This document shows positions 42,375 through 54,299 of a stretch of 64,000 nt of DNA, in pieces. This DNA is from Atriophallophorus winterbourni (taxonomy: Eukaryota > Platyhelminthes > Trematoda > Plagiorchiida > Microphallidae): NCBI GenBank assembly GCA_013407085.1, contig JACCGJ010002581.1:1-64000 (forward strand). Reading direction: 5' to 3'. The notes below the pieces were generated by a model, which saw only the letters and a program-made list of their open reading frames with translations, was not told where the DNA came from and did not search any database. Position 1 is the first letter of the stretch, and each line of letters begins with the position of its first letter. The translations under genes and the position numbers were made by a program.

Positions 42375-43597
42375 TCAGTTCAGTATCAGTAACAGTATCA
42401 CAGGGCGATAGTCAACCAAGTCGAAACGAGTGCCCAGATTCTCTCGCAGGTGTGCTTGAAAACACCCACCACTACCAGGATTGATCCGTAAGTAACACAG
42501 GCGTGTGTAACTGTGAATGGAAGATGGGAGATGTCTCATCACCGAAAGGTGAGAGAGTTATGCATGTTGCATGTCCAATCGAATGAAAAGACGATGGATA
42601 GCAGTTTATTTCCACAAATGCGAAAAAACGAAAAAGAAACTCTTTTTTGTGTTTCAAAATGTTTTTCGAATATGTTTGTGTTTTTTTATCATAAATATGG
42701 AGGGATTTAGTTTTGAGGGTAATGCTCCGGGAAGATCACCTGCCACCGTTCGTCCAGCCCATGTTTGAACGCAATTACTGAAGTTGCTATGATTAGTTCT
42801 GCGGGAAGTGAGTTCCACGCGTTCACTTTACGGATGCTGAAGAAGTGCGTTCTGGATTCCAGCCTGGTGTGCTGTTTACTTAGCCTAAGACTGTGCCCTC
42901 GTGTACCAACCAAATGAGAGAACCGAAAGAAGTCATCAAATTCGAGAAAATTTAATCCTTTGACAACCTTAAAGGTCTCTATAAGATCCCCCTAAGTTGC
43001 CTCCTCCTAAGTGAGAAAGTCCTAGTGTTAATAGACGATTTTCATAATTGGTGTTTGCTAACCCCTCGATCATGCGAGTGGCCAGCTTCTGTACCTTTTC
43101 TAGCTGCACTATATCCTTCTGGTAATATGGCTTCCAAGCCTGGATACAGTATTCTAAATGTGGCCTTACTATTGCCTTGTAGAGGGGCAATAGTACCTCA
43201 GCTTTTCTGCAAGTGAGGGCTGAACGTAGTCGAAAGATTTTCCTCCTGGCCCTTTGAGCTGCAGCAGCACATTGGTCAGCCCACTTAAAGTGTAGAGAGC
43301 AAGTGACTCTTTTCTAGGTTAAAAGGAAGGTCCCATTTAGCCGCTCATGCTGTTACAGCTTCCACGTCACTTATCAGATCAGAGTTATCCGACCTACCGA
43401 CAATTTTAACATCGTCAGCAAACATATAACAGGGTGAGCGCAGTTGGTTGGCTAGATCATCAATAAAGATGTGGAACAGCAACGGCCGCAAGACTGAGCC
43501 CTGGGGAACCCCACACGTCACATGCGCACTTGCGGAGTAAGTGTCATCTACCCTGACAGTAAAGGAACGGTCGCTAAGGAATGCTCGAATCCAGCCC
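42375..43597 (-). mobile_element. Family B CR1-like LINE, 5'-truncated
   Basis: About 90 percent or more identical by eye to 55975-57285. Tail (GATACT-type) at 42383-42402. The RT C-terminus reads CIQAWKPYYQKDIVQLEKVQ and MIEGLANTNYENRLLTLGL (43190-42969), then NAWNSLPAELIIA (42810). A deletion near 43300-43330 removes part of the RT. It breaks off at 43597, where a family C tail begins. Confidence 0.85.
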
Positions 43598-43622
43598 AGT
43601 TCAGTTCAGTTCAGTTCAGTTT
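43598..43622 (-). repeat. (CAGTT)n tail of family C
   Basis: Five-base repeat at the 3' end of a family C copy; distinguishes this family from A, B and D. Confidence 0.7.
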
Positions 43623-44105
43623 GCACAGGACAGTATGTGGCTAACAAGCCAATCGAGCGTCCAGAATTTTTTTCGGTGGAAAGCTGCAGAGAAGCATCCA
43701 CCACTGCCACAACGTTTATTCTTTTTGTCTATTTAAAATCTTCGCCGATCTCGAAGCCAAGAGATTATCCTGGTTGAATTGAGGAAGCACCGCGTTATAG
43801 CCGATGCTGGAAAAAGAAAAAGCAGTTTCTCTCCACCAACACGGTGACAGGTCAGCTGAAGCAGCATCGTGTATAATAAATAAAAAACACAGAGAACTCT
43901 AGCCCTCACATTATTTACGAGATAACGCTAAAAGACGAAATACCAAAGCTTGTATTGCAATTAAGGAGAGTATTCGGGAAAAAACTTACCCCAGTTGCGA
44001 TCCAAACCCTACTTAAAACTAGAGACAGTACTGCAAGATATAAGTACTTCTGGAAGAATGTTCCAGAAGTTTACAACCCTAAAGCTCAAAAAGTGTTTCC
44101 TTTGA
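43598..44105 (-). mobile_element. Family C CR1-like LINE, 3' end copy 1
   Basis: Starts with a (CAGTT)n tail (43598-43622), then a 3' UTR block GCACAGGACAGTATGTGGCTAACAAGCC. Farther on, the minus strand suggests an RT end (CTTTGAGC...AACTTCTGGAACATTCTTCC). The junction with family B at 43597 has no gap. Decayed. Confidence 0.65.
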
Positions 44106-45286
44106 AGTGTTCACTTTGAACAGGACAGAAAGTGACTAACGAGCAAATCGAGCGTACATATTTTTTCAGTGGTATGCCACAGAAGAGCGTTTACCACTTA
44201 AAACAATATCTTTACGAATTTCTTTTGGTATGAGAGTAATCTGTAATGCCACATAATAACTCCCCTCAGCAATAGGTGAGGAGAGACATTAGTGTGTACA
44301 AATGACAACATGCAGATCATACTAACGATTTCATTACGGATATAAATCAGGAAATAAAAAGGTCACACAATGTCAAATCTCTTCTTGAAAACCTCTACCG
44401 AAGTGGGACAAACAACTTCTTTGTGAAGACGATTCCAGTAAATTACTACTCTTTCACTGAAAAAGTACTTACGAACATAATACCTACCATGCCGCTTGGC
44501 CAAGTTTAATGGGTAGTATCGAGTAGCCAGACTTGTCGTGAGAGCTTACATTTCAGTTGGATGAACAGTACTGAAACCTGTTATGATTTTGAAGGTGCCA
44601 ATCATGTCCTAATGTAGCCGCCTTCTTTTCAGTGAGAAGTGATAATTACTCAGGAATCATTCCTCATACGACCAACGTGATTGCCATCCAATTATGCGAG
44701 TAGCTAGGCGCTGAACACCTTCAAGCTTGGGAATATATTTTTTAAATAAGGTTAGCATACTTGAACGCAACACTCAAAATGTGGTCTCACGACCGCTTTA
44801 TAAAACGGTATGAAAACCTCCGGGGTCCTGCAACATTAAACTGATAGAATACAAAAATATCGCTCTAAGAGCGTTGTGCAGCAGCTGCACGTTGATCAGC
44901 CCATTTATTGTCCGCTAAAACCTCTATACCTAAGTCACGAACTTTTGACACCCCAATTCTCTACTTATCGCATCTGGTCCAGCAACCACCAGTTTCTTAA
45001 TTGTTTTAGACAAGAGTTGAATTTTATTCAACTTACCTGGTAGATCCCCTGTAGCAGACTACTTGATGACCTTCTTAATATCCTATAGAAAATCCTGTTT
45101 ATTCAGTGATCCAAAAAACTTCTCACTATCATTAGCAGGGACAATTAAGCGACACTGCCAAATCATCGATGAAAATAAGGAAAAGTAGCAGTTGGATTAC
45201 TGAACCGTGTTGGACTCTACTAACAACTTTACTTTCAAGGAATACATACTACCTATCCTGACGCTAATGTATACTTAATCACGTTC
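44106..45286 (-). mobile_element. Family C CR1-like LINE, 3' half copy 2
   Basis: The 3' UTR begins GAACAGGACAGAAAGTGACTAACGAGC (44118). RT C-terminal blocks on the minus strand: YIPKLEGVQRLATRIIGWQ-like (about 44720), a LATRYYPLNLAKRHGRYY segment (44500) and NRLHKEVVCPTSVEVFKKR (44400). Several stops. The RT core toward 45286 is unreadable. Confidence 0.65.
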
Positions 45287-45445
45287 AATCAGTTTATTTC
45301 AGTTTGTGCATGACGGCAAACGGTTCCTAAGCCAATGGAGCATTTAGAATTTCTGTCGTTGTGGATCATTAAGGGGCACCCACAACTGACAAAATTATTT
45401 TTCTGTTCTTTTGTATCCTTGCGGTATGCGATGATACGTCATGTG
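45287..45445 (-). mobile_element. Family C LINE, 3' terminal fragment
   Basis: TCAGT-type tail (45288-45310) and the UTR block GTGCATGACGGCAAACGGTTCCTAAGCC, aligned with 43622-43720. Confidence 0.55.
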
Positions 45446-45457
45446 CTATCAAAACCA

Positions 45458-45676
45458 TTATTCGGTACCCAGGTTTTTGTGGCTACCGACGGAAAAAAGC
45501 ATTAAGCCAACGCGATCATTGAACATTAGACACTCGTTATTTATTGAAAGGGATTCACGTCTTTGGTAGAAATGCGTGAGTTCCCCAGCAGGCGTAAATT
45601 TCGGCCAACCACAGTTAGTATAGGCTATTGCTTGCAGAAAAGTTTCATCTGTTTGAGTACATTGTTCAATGTTCAA
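45458..45676 (-). pseudogene. Ty3/Gypsy-like pol fragment (between RNase H and integrase)
   Basis: The minus frame has ETFLQAIAYTNCGWPKF, FYQRRESLSINNECLMFNDR and then a frame-damaged end. The pattern ...YxxxGWP...FxxRxxLSxxxxCLMxxDRVVxP is typical just upstream of the integrase zinc finger in Ty3/Gypsy elements. No LTR, protease, RT or integrase core is visible. It is the only LTR-element trace in the window. Confidence 0.55.
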
Positions 45677-46313
45677 TTCAATTCAATTTAATCCAATTTT
45701 AATGGTCTAAAAAGCATATAGCTTGACAAAAACCACAGAATAATATGGGAGTTACGAATAACCTGGGTTGAAAAACAGAATTTGTTTGCTTACTGAGCAG
45801 TTCAGGAATCAAGTAAAAATCCATTGGACAGAAACTGGTTTCAAAGTTTAAAGCTTTTATGGTGTAAAATATATGGGTTCAAAGTTTGGATTGATCAACA
45901 TGAAATTGTCCACATCCGATTTGAATATATCCAAGTTGAGTGAATGTGCAACATTACAAGGTAGGGAGTTCCGGGTAAAGCATACACGTACAGAATAAAA
46001 GTACCTTCGACAGTCTAGTCTCGATTCAAGAATATGTACTCTATAGTCGTGACTCTAGCTGGTTCTGGGTGGTAGTCGCGTGAATAGTTGATTTAGGGAT
46101 GGTTGTGGGTATGCAGTATATTGAAAATAAGTATCAAATCAAGTCTAAGACATCGGTAGCGAAAGTCGAATAGATTGAGACTTGCAATACGATCTCCGTA
46201 TTGTTTATGCTTCAAACCGCGTACGAGCCTGGTGATCCGATGAATTATTCTCTGCAAGAGGCTGATGTCCTTCTGTAGCCAGGGTGACCAACCCTGAACA
46301 GCATACTCCATGC
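45671..46313 (-). mobile_element. Family A CR1-like LINE, 5'-truncated
   Basis: Minus strand: the RT end MEYAVQGWSPWLQKDISLLQ, HKQYGDRIASLNLFDFRYR (46311-46100), then a 3' UTR with GCTTTTTAGACCATTAAAATT and a (TTGAA)n tail at 45671-45692. Truncated within the RT at 46313. Confidence 0.85.
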
Positions 46314-46740
46314 TTTTACGAGCAATTCCCGGACTGCGCCATCAATTTGTATCAGCATAGCTTGCCTGATGGAGACGCATGCAATGACTGTATCTTCGTA
46401 TAGTTGATCCCGGAATGGAATTTGACGCAACTGCGCGTCCGCTCGATCACGACCTTTATAAACGGCGATATTGTATATCGAAATCGTATTCCGATAGTGT
46501 AAGAGACCATAGTTGTGAACGAATTGCAGAATGTGTTGGTATACATTTTTTGACCCGAATATTAAAATCAACTTCTTGCGGTCGGTCAGCAACGTGGAGA
46601 GACGGTCATAGATCAACTTGTGGAATCGTTTGACAGCCGACTTCAGTTAGGTCGACTAGCGGACACCACCACATGAATGGTCCCTGCCTGAACCTGGCTC
46701 ATCCGAGTCACAAGGAGCTGGCCATTATAAGTCACTTTAT
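46314..46740 (-). pseudogene. Unidentified coding-like region
   Basis: The minus frame is open for about 110 codons from IYDRLSTLLTDRKKLILIFG (46616) through NVYQHILQFVHNYGLLHYR and DAQLRQIPFRDQLYED to about 46314, where family A abuts. A second open stretch just upstream in another frame reads TYNGQLLVTRMSQVQAGTIH, implying one frameshift. Composition looks protein-coding. I recognise no domain; it could be a host gene relic or ORF1/gag-like material of a mobile element. Confidence 0.35.
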
Positions 46741-47284
46741 ATCGTTTTTACACTATGGTGCCCGGGAATGAACACAGTAACTGAAGGACGTCGCACGACT
46801 ATGTAAAGAAAATGGAAAAAGAAAAATTTGACATGACAACACTGAGCACTGTCTGAGCAGCTTCTTGCGAGCCACTGTTTCAGCTTCAGCACACTAAATA
46901 GACCACTCAAAATTGCATGTAATATTTATGCCGAGATCTGTCGCTATCTGAGACGCAGCTGTTCTGATGTTTCCCTCATTGACTTCTCGATGTATTGTCA
47001 CCGAACGCAGCTCTGCCCTTAGTTTAGTGGAACGTCCTACGTCTTTGTTTATTTGGTTACATTTTCTATATCCGAAATAGGCGTCTCGCGGCTGTCTGAT
47101 CCTAGGATCAAAATAGCGTTATCAAACAGGGAGCGACGTTAACTGAAGCAGGCTGCTGATTTGATCACGAAAATAAGAAAGATTCATGAGTCAATAAACG
47201 AGCATTTGACAATTCACTGCCTATCAACGATTCCTCAAACATCCCTTCAATCCTAAGATAGTTAGTGCGATTCAACAATGAAAA
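46741..47284. other. Unassigned sequence
   Basis: No supported feature. Confidence 0.35.
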
Positions 47285-47480
47285 TGTAAGACGAGAAATT
47301 ATGAACTTGCTTAAGCTAGAAATACCCAACTTCTTATTAGAACATACATTACCGCCTCGTCTATTGCTCCCACTGAAAACCGAAGAGTAACTAACACAAG
47401 TCGACTTCCTGTACTGAGATGCAATTGTGTATTACTTCTGCACTGTACATGTAACTTCATGCTGAATTGATTTGTTAACC
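47285..47480 (+). repeat. Repeat G, copy 2
   Basis: Counterpart of 31430-31635; probably the left part of the duplicate of the TBC segment. Confidence 0.65.
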
Positions 47481-47519
47481 ATACTGAGCTGCGTGTACAC
47501 TACGGTTTCAAAGTATCAA

Positions 47520-49110
47520 ATCAATCTGATGGATAGCATTAAATCAAACCTGAAGCTCCTCTCTCAATCTTGATTAGAAATACCACGGGAAGCCAGGCAT
47601 TTCTGATTAACTTACTACCACTGGAACTACAACCCTGCTCTCGAAGTCGTCAATGAACTCGCTCACTTTTACTCCCGACTGTTCTACCATAACGAGCGCT
47701 TGTGGTATGATATACCTGCATTTAGATCACAAAATAACACGATACACGAAAACGTTCGAATTCACGAGATTGCCCTTGCAAGAGTAGACGGGCTTAATAA
47801 TAAAAACTACAGGGTGGTGATGAACTAACACTTTCGCTCCTGAAACAATGCGCCTATACTTTATTTTTATCACTGTGTGATCATTTTAACCTGTCACTAA
47901 ATTGTAGCAAGGTTGCTTCTGATTGGATAAGTGGATAAATTTTTCCAATATACAAAGGCGGGAAAGGATCCGATGTGTATAACTACAGACCAGTCACATT
48001 AGTGCTAGCAGTCTCTAAATTTATCGAACGATTTGTAACTGATAAACTTATAAAGTATCTGGAAAAAATAATATACTTCCCATCGCACAGCTCGGATTCA
48101 GGATAAGACACTACTGCCTCGCCAATCTTCTCATAATTCTTAATAGCTCGATTCCAGCCCTGGACAATGAATACTATAGCCATGCTTGTAACTTGGATAT
48201 GCCTGTAGATTTCGACCCTGTTAACCACAGAAAACAGCTATGAAAATTAAAGCAGCTCGGGCTGAGCGACAGATTATTAGCCTGAATACTGGACTACTTT
48301 TCTAGTAGAGTTATCAGGATCAGAGTTAATGGGGCAATATTTAACCCAGTAGTAATTTTTACTGGCATACCTGAAGGCTAAGCCTTGATGCAAATAATCT
48401 TTCTGGTGTACGCGAACGATATTCCTGAATTAGTAGGCAGAAGAAATAATTGTATTCGCAGATGACATCAAATACTGGACTAGCGTACGCACCATGAAAG
48501 ATTGCCAAATTCTACAGAATATCTCAAGCACTTCATACGCGGTCCTTGCAAGACCGCCTGCAATTCAACATCGAACTGTTAAATGTCGGTAAATTCTCCG
48601 AATTCACATACACTCTGTAATCTCAGTCACTTTTATGGATTACGGAAGAGAAAGAAAGGGTGTGTGGATTAGCATGAACTTGAAGTCTTCAGTGTTTTGT
48701 GGTATACAAACGTCCAGATACACATTAGAACCGCTCAGAAGAATTTTCGGTAGTTTTACAAAACAAGATGCTTCCATGGATAATTAACACCTATATCGGC
48801 CTAACAATGATATTACGCTGTGAAACCATGGTCCCTAGGGTTACAAAAAGACAACGCGTATACCAACGCGCTACAAAACTGATGACCAGACTATGCAACA
48901 GTTCATACGAGGGGAGGATTGCCACTCTGAAACTATTTGACTATTCGTACCGTCGTATCAGGAGTGACCTGATCCTACTCTTCAACATTCTGCATACAGT
49001 CGATCACCCACTTGAACACATGTTACATCGGCGAAAGGCACGTTTTTGCAGATTTTATAGCTACATGATATCTATTCGACACTCTAGATAAAATTGTCAA
49101 AGGTTCGTCT
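47520..49110 (+). mobile_element. Family A CR1-like LINE, decayed
   Basis: Plus strand, many frames: YNPALEVVNELAHFYSRLFY (47635), NYRPVTLVLAVSKFIERFV (47980), remnants of motif C near 48460, and RATKLMTRLCNSSYEGRIAT with LILLFNILHTVDHPLEHML (48870-49030). Numerous stops. No tail is seen because it is cut off at about 49110. It separates repeat G from the rest of the duplicate. Confidence 0.8.
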
Positions 49111-49218
49111 TTGCTGTCAAAAATTGTTTTATACGAAATGCTGCCTCTACAAGTCGTTTGTGAATGAAGCCTGAACTTGACATGTATATGTTGACCAAAT
49201 ACAACCTCATACATAAAA

Positions 49219-49345
49219 CACGTGCTGCCATGTTAAATTACGGCCATGTTACCCATGCCACGACAGCTAAAGAACCAGTAAATGGTAGTGAGACTTCAGT
49301 GTGATTCTGTAACGCAACCTAATACAGGAGGCGAATCAATTTGAC
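49219..49345 (-). repeat. SINE-like repeat R, diverged copy
   Basis: Equivalent of 32210-32345; the 3' end is truncated. Confidence 0.6.
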
Positions 49346-49861
49346 AGGGTTGCGTGCGCCGTACTAAGATACCGAGCAATTGAAATTCGTAGAGTATTAA
49401 ACAAAGCTTATTATGAGGCAAGACATTGAGAGTGACAAGCAAAATATCTTGCTGATGTTTGTTCTCGCCCCGTGACAGCCGCGTATAAGTATACGACTTT
49501 AGAGAAGTATTCTGAGTACGCACTTTAGCAAGCCTATCAAAGCAGCTTACAGATAATATCATACATATTGAAAAGTGTTGGCTACCGTCATGAACGATAC
49601 TATGCAGTGGTCTTGTGGAAGCGTAGTTTAATCAAGAAGATTCATAATTCTGAGGTTGGACATCTAGGTATAACGGTAGAAGAATATGCGTCATGTCCTC
49701 GTTTAAGTATACTATTCTATCAGAAAGGTAAGCGTAATGTCGGAAAACGTCGAGAAAATCGAGGTTGACAGTAATGCAGGTAACGTCCAAACGCTGTTTG
49801 AATGAACACATTAAAGTCAGCAAGTCAATCAAAGAATAAGATGTTACTTTATTTGGTGATT

Positions 49862-49932
49862 AGGAGTGCCGCTTGCGTCGTTTGGTCGAACATTTCCGTG
49901 AGAAATATAGCTGGCATCTGCGGACAATACTG
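49862..49932 (-). other. Conserved block, duplicate partner of 32866
   Basis: GGAGTGCCGCTTGCGTCGTT and the following 30 bases are identical to the block at 32866-32935. See that entry for the exon question. Confidence 0.35.
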
Positions 49933-49986
49933 TGTCGTAAACCATGGCCATCCGCGATCGAATCGGATATGACGTTTTGCTTTGAC

Positions 49987-49987
<1 letters not shown>

Positions 49988-50072
<85 letters not shown>

Positions 50073-50335
50073 TAATAATAATAATAATAATAAATAATAA
50101 TAATAATAAATAATCATAATACATAAGATATCCATAATAATAATATAATAATAATAATAAATATCTCATAATAATAAAAGAATAATATAATAATAACATA
50201 ATCAATCATAATAATATATAAATACAGATAGATAATAAATATAATAATATAATAATAATAATAAAAAATAATAATAAATAAAATAATAACTAATAATAAA
50301 TAATAATAATAATATATATGGACTAAATCCAAATG
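49988..50335. repeat. (TAA)n microsatellite, 3' tail of family D
   Basis: Nearly 350 bases of AAT/TAA units, pure for the first 110 and then interrupted. It sits at the 3' end (minus strand) of the family D LINE, so it is best read as an expanded LINE tail. Poly-Ile/Asn/Tyr reading frames across it are artefacts. Confidence 0.9.
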
Positions 50336-51574
50336 CATACATGATCAGTTTATCAAAATTTGAACAGCAATAGAAAATAGTACAGTGAAGTGACCGAAGT
50401 GAGCAGGATTTTTAAACATTTTTTTCGTTCAATATGAGAAAAAAATATTTCCAATGTCTAATAGAAATGAAATGTCATTTAACTTATGTCAAGATTTACG
50501 AATAGATAGGATGCAAGAAACAAATCGAGAACAGAAATGGAAGGTAATTATGGAAAAAGTGGTGCGAATTGTAATGAAGTTGTCATAAAAAAATGATAAA
50601 TAAATTATATATGCATAAATTTATGTTTTTACGGAAAGGTTGGTTAAGAAGATTGAAAAAGGAACACAAAATCCATCGGAATGAAAAAATCTAAGAAATT
50701 GTGGAGGATGAGAGAGGGTGTGGCTAATAGCACGGAGTAGGCAGTAGGGTGCTGTGCTCCAATACTTATGAAGAATTTTCGACGAATCGAACAAAAATTT
50801 GTTCATCAGCCGGATTTTCGTTATCTGCAGGAGAATAAATCGCATACGGAACAAATTTCGGGCGGATAGATTTCGAGCCAATTACAGCGATGGTTCGTTA
50901 TTCAAAGACACTGGAATATAATGAAAGATTTTCTCTTCACAGCACGGTGAGAGGTCATCAAAGTAAAATAGTACATCATATAAGAAATAAGAATGTACAT
51001 TGAAAAACATGTTTTTTTAGTTTTTTTTACGTTTTTCATTTTTTGGTAGATTTTTGTTATTTTGCACGTTTGGATAAAAATGTGACATTTCTAGGCCTCA
51101 TGCGATATTAAAGACAGTTATATACATAATTGTGTATAGAAAATGTTATCGAGGGCAGTGTTGAGATTAATTAGTGTAAAAGCATTTATAGTGTCCGGTA
51201 ACCTGACACTTGAATGGCCAGTTATCCAGAGAATACTATCTGACCTCATGATATACTAATATGTGGAGAAAGATGTGGAATTAGAAACCTGGGATCCCAT
51301 GAGAGTATAGAATACCTGGAGAAGAGTTTTTCTTAAGGATTTGGGATAGTGAGTGAACGGTAAGACTTTCTACAAGCGTTTTAAATTTTCCTGTAGATGT
51401 GCATATACGGAAATGAAGAGGGAGAGAATTCCAAAGTTATGCATATCTAATTAAGAAGAAGTTACGTTTAACATTAGCGCGAGAGAAAGGGATATTTAAT
51501 AGCCTTGTTCGATTACGCAGATCATATCTAATATAATCGCCAAAGCGCATGCCAAACTGAAGCTTGACTCGCTG

Positions 51575-52849
51575 TTAAATAATGATTCGGAAGAAAAGAA
51601 GCAGATTCAGGCGAATTCTGCGTAGCCATAGTGGTTCGACACTCAGCAAATTACAGTTTCCGTGATAAGGCAAAGGGTTAGTATAACCCAAAGTTATTTT
51701 GATGAAATTGCGTTGAAGTCTATCTAAAAGAAAAGAATCACGCCTCCCCATGTGGGAATATATGATATTACGATATTCAATAATTGGCAGGACCTTCATT
51801 TTATATAGTGCAATTTTACTTTCACGTAAGAGGAATTTATGGTTAATTGAACCAAAGTTTTGTCGTGCTCTCTTGAGGAGATGCCTTGTTTGCTTAATAA
51901 AGTTCAGAGAAGAGGAATACTTAAATCCGAGCTCCCTAACTTCTGTAGAAGGAGTTATGGTTGAGTTATTTAATGTAAGTTTGTCACAGGGGATTGAGCA
52001 GCGTAATCCCATATAGTGTGTCTTAGGAGCCGAAAATTCTAATCCCCATTGTGCGCCCCAGCTTGATAGAGATGCAAGATCAGTGTTAAGGGATATCAGA
52101 GTTTGTGACATTTCATTAGGTGGGAATGATAGGACGACTTTTATGTCATTAGCGAAGATAAAGAGTTTAGAGTGGTTCACAACAATTTGCAGATCATTAA
52201 CATAAATGAGAAAAAGAAAAGGGCCTAGAACGCTGCCCTGAATTACGCCACTTGGAATCGGCTGATTAGGTGAAGTAACACTGTCAACGCTAACTGAAAA
52301 GGTGCGATCAGACAGAAAAGAATGAAACCAGCTTAATGAAGGCCCATGAATACCTAAATATGATAACTTCAAAAGCAGTAGCGTATGTGGAACCCGATCG
52401 AAAGCCTTGCTTATGTCTAGGAATACAATATTCACTCATAATCCTTGGTCTAGTGAACAGGTTATGTGATCTAAATATTCTAACTGGCTGGTTGCACAAG
52501 ATTTTTGGTTTAGGAAACCATGTTGGACTGGGGAGAACGCATCTGAGCCAAGGTAGTCCAACAAAGATTTCTTAATTACTTTTTAAAATAACCTAGAGAG
52601 AATAGGAATGTGATTAATAGGGCGATAATTCGTAACGAGGTTCGAATTACCAGATTTCAAACGAAGGATAATAACCGAGTGTTTCCAATGAGTTGGAAAG
52701 ATTCCGGATTTGAGAGAAATATTGAAAAGGTTTAATAAGAGTAAGTAAAAATCTTCACTGCTGTTGTGTAAGATGGCTGATATAAAACCTACACCATCGA
52801 GCTTGTAAGAAATTTTGCTTCGATGGGAAGTATCTTTTATTTCTTTCAA
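51575..52849 (-). pseudogene. Family D reverse transcriptase, catalytic site mutated
   Basis: 52849-52583: GVGFISAILHNSS, WKHSVIILRLKSGN, NYRPINHIPILSRLF. 52435-51575 is open for 286 codons: NIVFLDISKAFDRVPH (motif A), SGVIQGSVLGPFLFLIYVND (motif B), KLFIFANDIKVVLSF (motif C), WGLEFSAPKT and ending PLWLRRIRLNLLLFFRI. Motif C is FAND instead of FADD, losing a catalytic aspartate. The last part of the RT and its C-terminus follow in other frames. Confidence 0.9.
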
Positions 52850-52979
52850 ATCAAAGTAAAGGGGTCAATAGTATTCAAGGGAACGTTATTGTTTGCCGGT
52901 GGATGGTAAATGTTATTATTAAATGAGCTGCTGAAGAATGAAGAGAAAGCCTGACTTATTGTGGGCGGGTCAGTAGTGA

Positions 52980-54050
52980 CTACATCCTTATTATCTGTTT
53001 GAAAAATAAGAAGAAGAAGTCAAACTTATGATTCGCAGAAGTAGAGAGACGAGCAATCGTTTTTCCGAGAAGGGTAATGGGGTTATGTTTACTTCTTTTA
53101 ATATGAGAGGTTGACGAACTCCGAAGGCATGCTAAGAGGTTATCATGGAAAATCGAAGAAATACGATTAAAGTCTGCAGAAAGAAAAAATTCAGTCCAGT
53201 CGTTGTCTCTGAGAAGATTCGAAAACTTAGTCCAGTTGATATAAATTTTCTCATCATTGTGAATATATGCCGGCTTCCGAAATAGGTGGAGAACGCAAGT
53301 GACCATATTGTGGTCGCAACCGGGCAGTGGAGCTAAAATTTCAACGGTGCTGGGATCAGTACCTAGAGTGAAGATCAAGTCTAAAATGCTGGACAGTCTT
53401 GTAGGCTTACTCACAGATTGTGTGAAACCTGAAAGATTAATCGTTTTAGCGAATGCTGGAAATTTATTCGAAATGTGGGAATATTTCCAGCTGATGCATG
53501 TCATGTTGAAATCCGCAGCAATAATTTTATTGCTGAGAGGGGCAATGGATGCCTAAGTAATCACATTTATGAGCTCATCAATAGTGAGTGTGGAAGGAGA
53601 TGGTGGGTTATAGATGCACCCTATGAGAGCATCAAGAGAGGATATGGTGATCTAAATCGAGTCATCTTGATCTTCTTACATATGAGAATTGTATATTTTT
53701 GCCGGAAAATCGGGAATAACATAAATGAGAATACCACCACCACGGGTGTGGGTGCGGTCCTTACGAAACATGAAATAGTTGGCTAGTTCAAGTGAAACGT
53801 TGAGAATGTCATGAGATGTCCACGTCTCTGCGATGAGAACTATTTCGTACGGGTATGAGATCAAGAAATGTTGAAGGGTAGAAAGCTCAGAGATAATCGG
53901 CCGTGCATTAAATAATAGAAGATTAATTTTAGGATACTTAACATGTGTAACCGGAAGTAATTTACATGAGTGGTCTGACATTGATGGTGTTAATTTTGAG
54001 TAAGGGTTTTGGTAATGAAGAGGAAAACTTTGCTGAGGAAAATTTTGCAT
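52980..54050 (-). pseudogene. Family D endonuclease
   Basis: 54050-53676: PKINLLLFNARPI, VLIAETWTSH (ETW block), TRGGGILIYV. 53504-52980 after a damaged stretch: SGFTQSVSKPTRLSSILDLI, LAPLPGCDHNMVTC (catalytic DH) and WTKFSNLLRDNDW. The GDFN block falls in the damaged gap near 53560. Confidence 0.85.
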
Positions 54051-54299
54051 CGGTTTATACCTGGTTTGAAAAGGGTCTAGGTAGGTGATAAACGGTTCCC
54101 GTTTATGAAGGGATGCTGATCTAGGGTACCTGACGCGTATTGAAGTGAAAAATGGTAGGGTCTTGAAGAAGGATAATGGGCACGTGAATGCTTAGGAAAG
54201 AAAGGACTATAGGAAGGAATAATTGGGCCAAATGTGTCAGATGTGACCGTAAATTGTCTATGAACGGGGTGATAAGTGTATAAACCATGGGGTGGTTTA

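Noticed and set aside
49849..50338. Long poly-Tyr, poly-Ile and poly-Asn reading frames
   Set aside because: Translations of the (TAA)n microsatellite, not proteins.
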